NCBI GenBank assembly: GCA_018668475.1
Contig: JABJCZ010000306.1
Location: forward strand, 1-7,677
Length of the DNA: 7,677 nt
Source: Alphaproteobacteria bacterium
Lineage (GTDB): Bacteria; Pseudomonadota; Alphaproteobacteria; UBA828
Direction of reading: 5' to 3'
Made by a program: the position numbers and the translations under genes. Shown one piece after another: positions 5,983 through 7,677 of the stretch (within the stretch, counting starts at the first letter, position 1; each line of letters starts with the position of its first letter). The notes under the pieces were generated by a model. That model had not been told where the DNA came from and did no database searches. It saw nothing but the letters and a program-made list of their open reading frames with translations.

Positions 5983-6003
5983 TGCCGGCCATTGGCGCCG
6001 GCA
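5983..6003 (+). other. Hairpin in the peroxiredoxin leader
   Basis: TGCCGGC (5983-5989) and GCCGGCA (5997-6003) are perfect 7-bp arms around a 7-base loop, ending 22 bases before the peroxiredoxin ATG and 9 bases before the GGGG of its ribosome-binding region. No T-run follows. It could affect translation or mRNA stability, or be a protein-binding site. Confidence 0.5.
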
Positions 6004-6025
6004 ACAATAACTGGGGCAAGAGAAG

Positions 6026-6547
6026 ATGCAGGTGCCTGAGGTAACATTCAAAACCCGTGTGCGCGACGAGACAGTGGAGGGCCCCAACCCATTTCGTTGG
6101 CAAAACCGCACCAGTGAGGAGATTTTTGGTGGGCGGCGGGTCGTGCTCTTTGCGCTGCCGGGTGCCTTCACGCCGACTTGCAGTTCGACCCACCTACCGG
6201 GGTATGAGGAAAATTACGACGCCTTTCGTGCACTCGGCATTGATGACGTCATTTGCCTGTCCGTGAACGACGCGTTTGTCATGTACCAGTGGGGCCGGCA
6301 CATCGGTGTCGACAAGCTGACGCTGTTGCCGGACGGCTCTGGCGCTTTTACCCGGCCCATGGGCATGCTGGTTGAAAAGGATAATGTCGGCTTTGGTGCG
6401 CGGAGCTGGCGGTATTCCATGTATGTGGATGATGGCGAGGTCAAACAAATGTTTGTTGAGCCAGGTCGGGGAGACAATGCCCCGGATGATCCCTTTGAGG
6501 TCTCTGGCGCTGATACAATGCTGGCCTGGTTGCGCTCACGGGACTAG
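6026..6547 (+). CDS. Prx5-type atypical peroxiredoxin
   Basis: The 173-residue product matches the Prx5 subfamily in length. Seen: the peroxidatic motif PGAFTPTC at 45-52 with catalytic C52, followed by SSTHLPGYEE; the CLSVNDAFVM segment (77-86); and the RSWRYSMYVDDGEV region (126-139), whose arginine helps activate the thiolate in this family. Known: Prx5 enzymes reduce hydrogen peroxide and organic hydroperoxides in the cytosol, in many proteobacteria with glutathione and glutaredoxin. The only other cysteine is C77, so no C-terminal resolving cysteine is visible; this fits a 1-Cys or externally reduced cycle. No fused glutaredoxin domain is present. The start has AAGAGAAG directly before ATG and GGGG 9 bases upstream. 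It is first in a run of three same-strand genes and lies behind an ICE-like site, suggesting iron- or heme-linked control. Confidence 0.94.
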   Translation: MQVPEVTFKTRVRDETVEGPNPFRWQNRTSEEIFGGRRVVLFALPGAFTPTCSSTHLPGYEENYDAFRALGIDDVICLSVNDAFVMYQWGRHIGVDKLTLLPDGSGAFTRPMGMLVEKDNVGFGARSWRYSMYVDDGEVKQMFVEPGRGDNAPDDPFEVSGADTMLAWLRSRD

Positions 6548-6559
6548 GTGGAAGGGCCG

Positions 6560-7216
6560 ATGACCACGTTCTATAGCTCGGCGGAACGAATAGCAGACCG
6601 CACCGGCAACATGCTGGGCATTGCGGCGAGCATTGCCGGTCTCGTGATGCTGGTTATTATCGGCAGCCGCTATCCCGGCGAGCGTACGGTGGTGAGCTTC
6701 GCCGTTTACGGCGGGGCGCTGGTGCTGTCGTTTCTGGCATCGGCGCTCTATCACGAGTTGCGCCATCCGGGCATCAAGGCGGCGCTTCGCGTTGCGGACC
6801 ATTGCGCTATCTATGTGCTGATCGCGGGCACCTACACCCCGGTCATGCTGGTGGGCGTCAGCGGCGCTTGGGGCTGGAGCATTTTCGGAGTCGTGTGGGG
6901 GATCGCCCTGCTGGGCATCCTCCAGAAGGCACTTTTCCCGACCCGCTTCGAGGCGGCGAGCATTGCGCTTTATCTGGTACTCGGTTGGGTCGGGTTGATC
7001 GCGCTTGAGCCGATGATCGACAGCCTGCCCTGGCCGGCGCTGGTCATGTTCGGTGCGGGCGGCGTGTTCTATTCAACTGGTGTGCTGTTCCATGTGCGCG
7101 GCCGGTTTCGCTTTCACAATCTGGTCTGGCACCTGTTTGTGCTGGCCGGTGCCGCGACCCACTACTTTGCGGTGATCTATTTCGTTCGCCAGGCCTTGCC
7201 GAACGGCGCATGGTGA
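6560..7216 (+). CDS. Hemolysin III / PAQR-like seven-helix membrane protein
   Basis: Starting at ATG 6560, which has GGAAGGG just upstream, gives 218 residues; an in-frame GTG at 6548 directly after the preceding stop is less likely. Hydrophobic segments lie at about 18-36, 44-64, 79-98, 104-122, 131-150, 158-177 and 188-209, fitting seven helices in the inner membrane. Family motifs: SALYHELRH (61-69) with S61 and H65, RVADHCAIYVLIAGTYTP (77-94) with D80, and FHNLVWHLFVLAGAATHYF near the end with H186, H191 and H201. Known: relatives in the adiponectin-receptor superfamily hold a zinc ion and some are lipid hydrolases; the hemolysin name comes from one Bacillus protein and is not proof of toxin activity. 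Odd: the first His of the last helix is one residue further from H191 than the usual HxxxH spacing. It starts 12 bases after the peroxiredoxin stop, so the two are almost certainly co-transcribed. Confidence 0.93.
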   Translation: MTTFYSSAERIADRTGNMLGIAASIAGLVMLVIIGSRYPGERTVVSFAVYGGALVLSFLASALYHELRHPGIKAALRVADHCAIYVLIAGTYTPVMLVGVSGAWGWSIFGVVWGIALLGILQKALFPTRFEAASIALYLVLGWVGLIALEPMIDSLPWPALVMFGAGGVFYSTGVLFHVRGRFRFHNLVWHLFVLAGAATHYFAVIYFVRQALPNGAW

Positions 7217-7261
7217 CCCGCAAGACAGAACACAATAATGAGAGAAAGAACGAACAATCTA

Positions 7262-7677
7262 ATGAATAAGCAGCCGTCGAACCCCATGCATGTCTGTGCC
7301 ATTCTTGGCACCTCCCGTCCCGGGTCCTACACCGGCCACGCCTTTGCGCTGGTGCTGAATGAGCTTGAGGCCAATGGCGTCGCGGCTCTCGATGTCATCC
7401 GCCCGGCTGATCTGGTCCTCGGGTTCCCCGACAGTGGCGAGGATGATGCGGACGCTGAAGCGATGCGCGAGATGGTCGGCCGTGCCGACGGGCTCATTTT
7501 CGCGACGCCGGAATACCACGGTGGCATGGCCGCCATGGCCAAACTGATTATTGAAAACCTCGGCTTCCCGTCCGTGCTCAAGGGCAAGCCGGTGGCGCTG
7601 GTGGGATGTGCCGCGGGTGACCTCGGCGCGGTCAAGGCGCTGGAACAATTGCGCAGCATCCTCTCCCACGTCGGCGC
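7262..7677 (+). CDS. NAD(P)H-dependent FMN reductase family protein (3' partial)
   Basis: The frame stays open to the window end, giving about 138 codons. Seen: a Rossmann-like flavodoxin fold opening HVCAILGTSRPGSYT (10-24), whose GTSRPGS loop binds the FMN phosphate in this family; an acidic segment; then ADGLIFATPEYHGGMAAMAK (75-94), where TPEYHGG corresponds to the flavin-contacting TPEYNGS loop; and GKPVALVGCAAGDLGAVKAL (108-127). Known: members (SsuE, ChrR and azoreductase-like) transfer electrons from NADPH to FMN, quinones, chromate or azo compounds in the cytosol. The exact substrate cannot be told. An in-frame ATG at 7238 (21 bases after the hemolysin III stop) and another at 7286 are alternative starts; none has a strong ribosome-binding site, although a purine run at 7241-7248 precedes 7262. 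It is probably the third gene of the peroxiredoxin operon. Confidence 0.9.
   Translation, partial: MNKQPSNPMHVCAILGTSRPGSYTGHAFALVLNELEANGVAALDVIRPADLVLGFPDSGEDDADAEAMREMVGRADGLIFATPEYHGGMAAMAKLIIENLGFPSVLKGKPVALVGCAAGDLGAVKALEQLRSILSHVG

Noticed and set aside
6548..6559. GTG start for the hemolysin III gene
   Set aside because: The ATG at 6560 has GGAAGGG just upstream, and that purine run would lie inside the coding region if GTG were used.

Overview
The window looks like chromosomal DNA from a Gram-negative bacterium, most likely an alphaproteobacterium. The reasons are an outer-membrane phospholipid-trafficking pair (MlaA and MlaC), a cold-shock protein of alphaproteobacterial style, GC-rich codon use, and an inverted repeat resembling the Irr iron-control element (ICE), a regulator known mainly from this class. 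The placement is inference; there is no rRNA or other marker gene.

Layout. (1) Bases 1-1512, plus strand: the 3' part of a hydantoinase B / 5-oxoprolinase gene that began upstream. (2) Bases 1513-1869: a gene-free stretch with phased GATCG repeats and a palindrome. (3) Bases 1870-3476, plus strand: mlaA and mlaC, a compact pair for retrograde phospholipid transport. (4) About 3477-3587: a short convergent spacer with two perfect palindromes and a strong bidirectional terminator. (5) Bases 3588-4955, minus strand: a dihydropyrimidinase/D-hydantoinase-like amidohydrolase with all metal ligands but an altered substrate pocket. (6) Bases 4956-5368: a gene-free stretch with one inverted repeat near each end. 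(7) Bases 5369-5578, minus strand: a 69-residue cold-shock protein behind a long leader (about 159 nt) and a good sigma-70-type promoter. (8) Bases 5579-6025: the divergent regulatory region, holding the csp leader and promoter and then the ICE-like palindrome on the peroxiredoxin side. (9) Bases 6026-7677, plus strand: a likely operon of a Prx5-type peroxiredoxin, a hemolysin III/PAQR-like membrane protein, and the first part of an NADPH-dependent FMN reductase cut by the window end.

How the genes work together. MlaA and MlaC are successive steps of one pathway: the outer-membrane lipoprotein takes phospholipid from the outer leaflet and the periplasmic carrier receives it. The inner-membrane MlaFEDB complex is not in the window. 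The peroxiredoxin cluster combines peroxide removal, flavin/quinone-type redox chemistry and a membrane protein, possibly under iron- or heme-responsive control. The two hydantoin-type genes belong to unrelated enzyme families, lie on opposite strands and have the mla genes between them, so a shared pathway is only a possibility.

No mobile element, CRISPR array, tRNA or rRNA was seen. I found no clearly new multi-gene system. The most interesting signals are regulatory: the ICE-like site, the cold-shock leader and the phased repeats before mlaA. The altered active site of the amidohydrolase is the other point worth checking.
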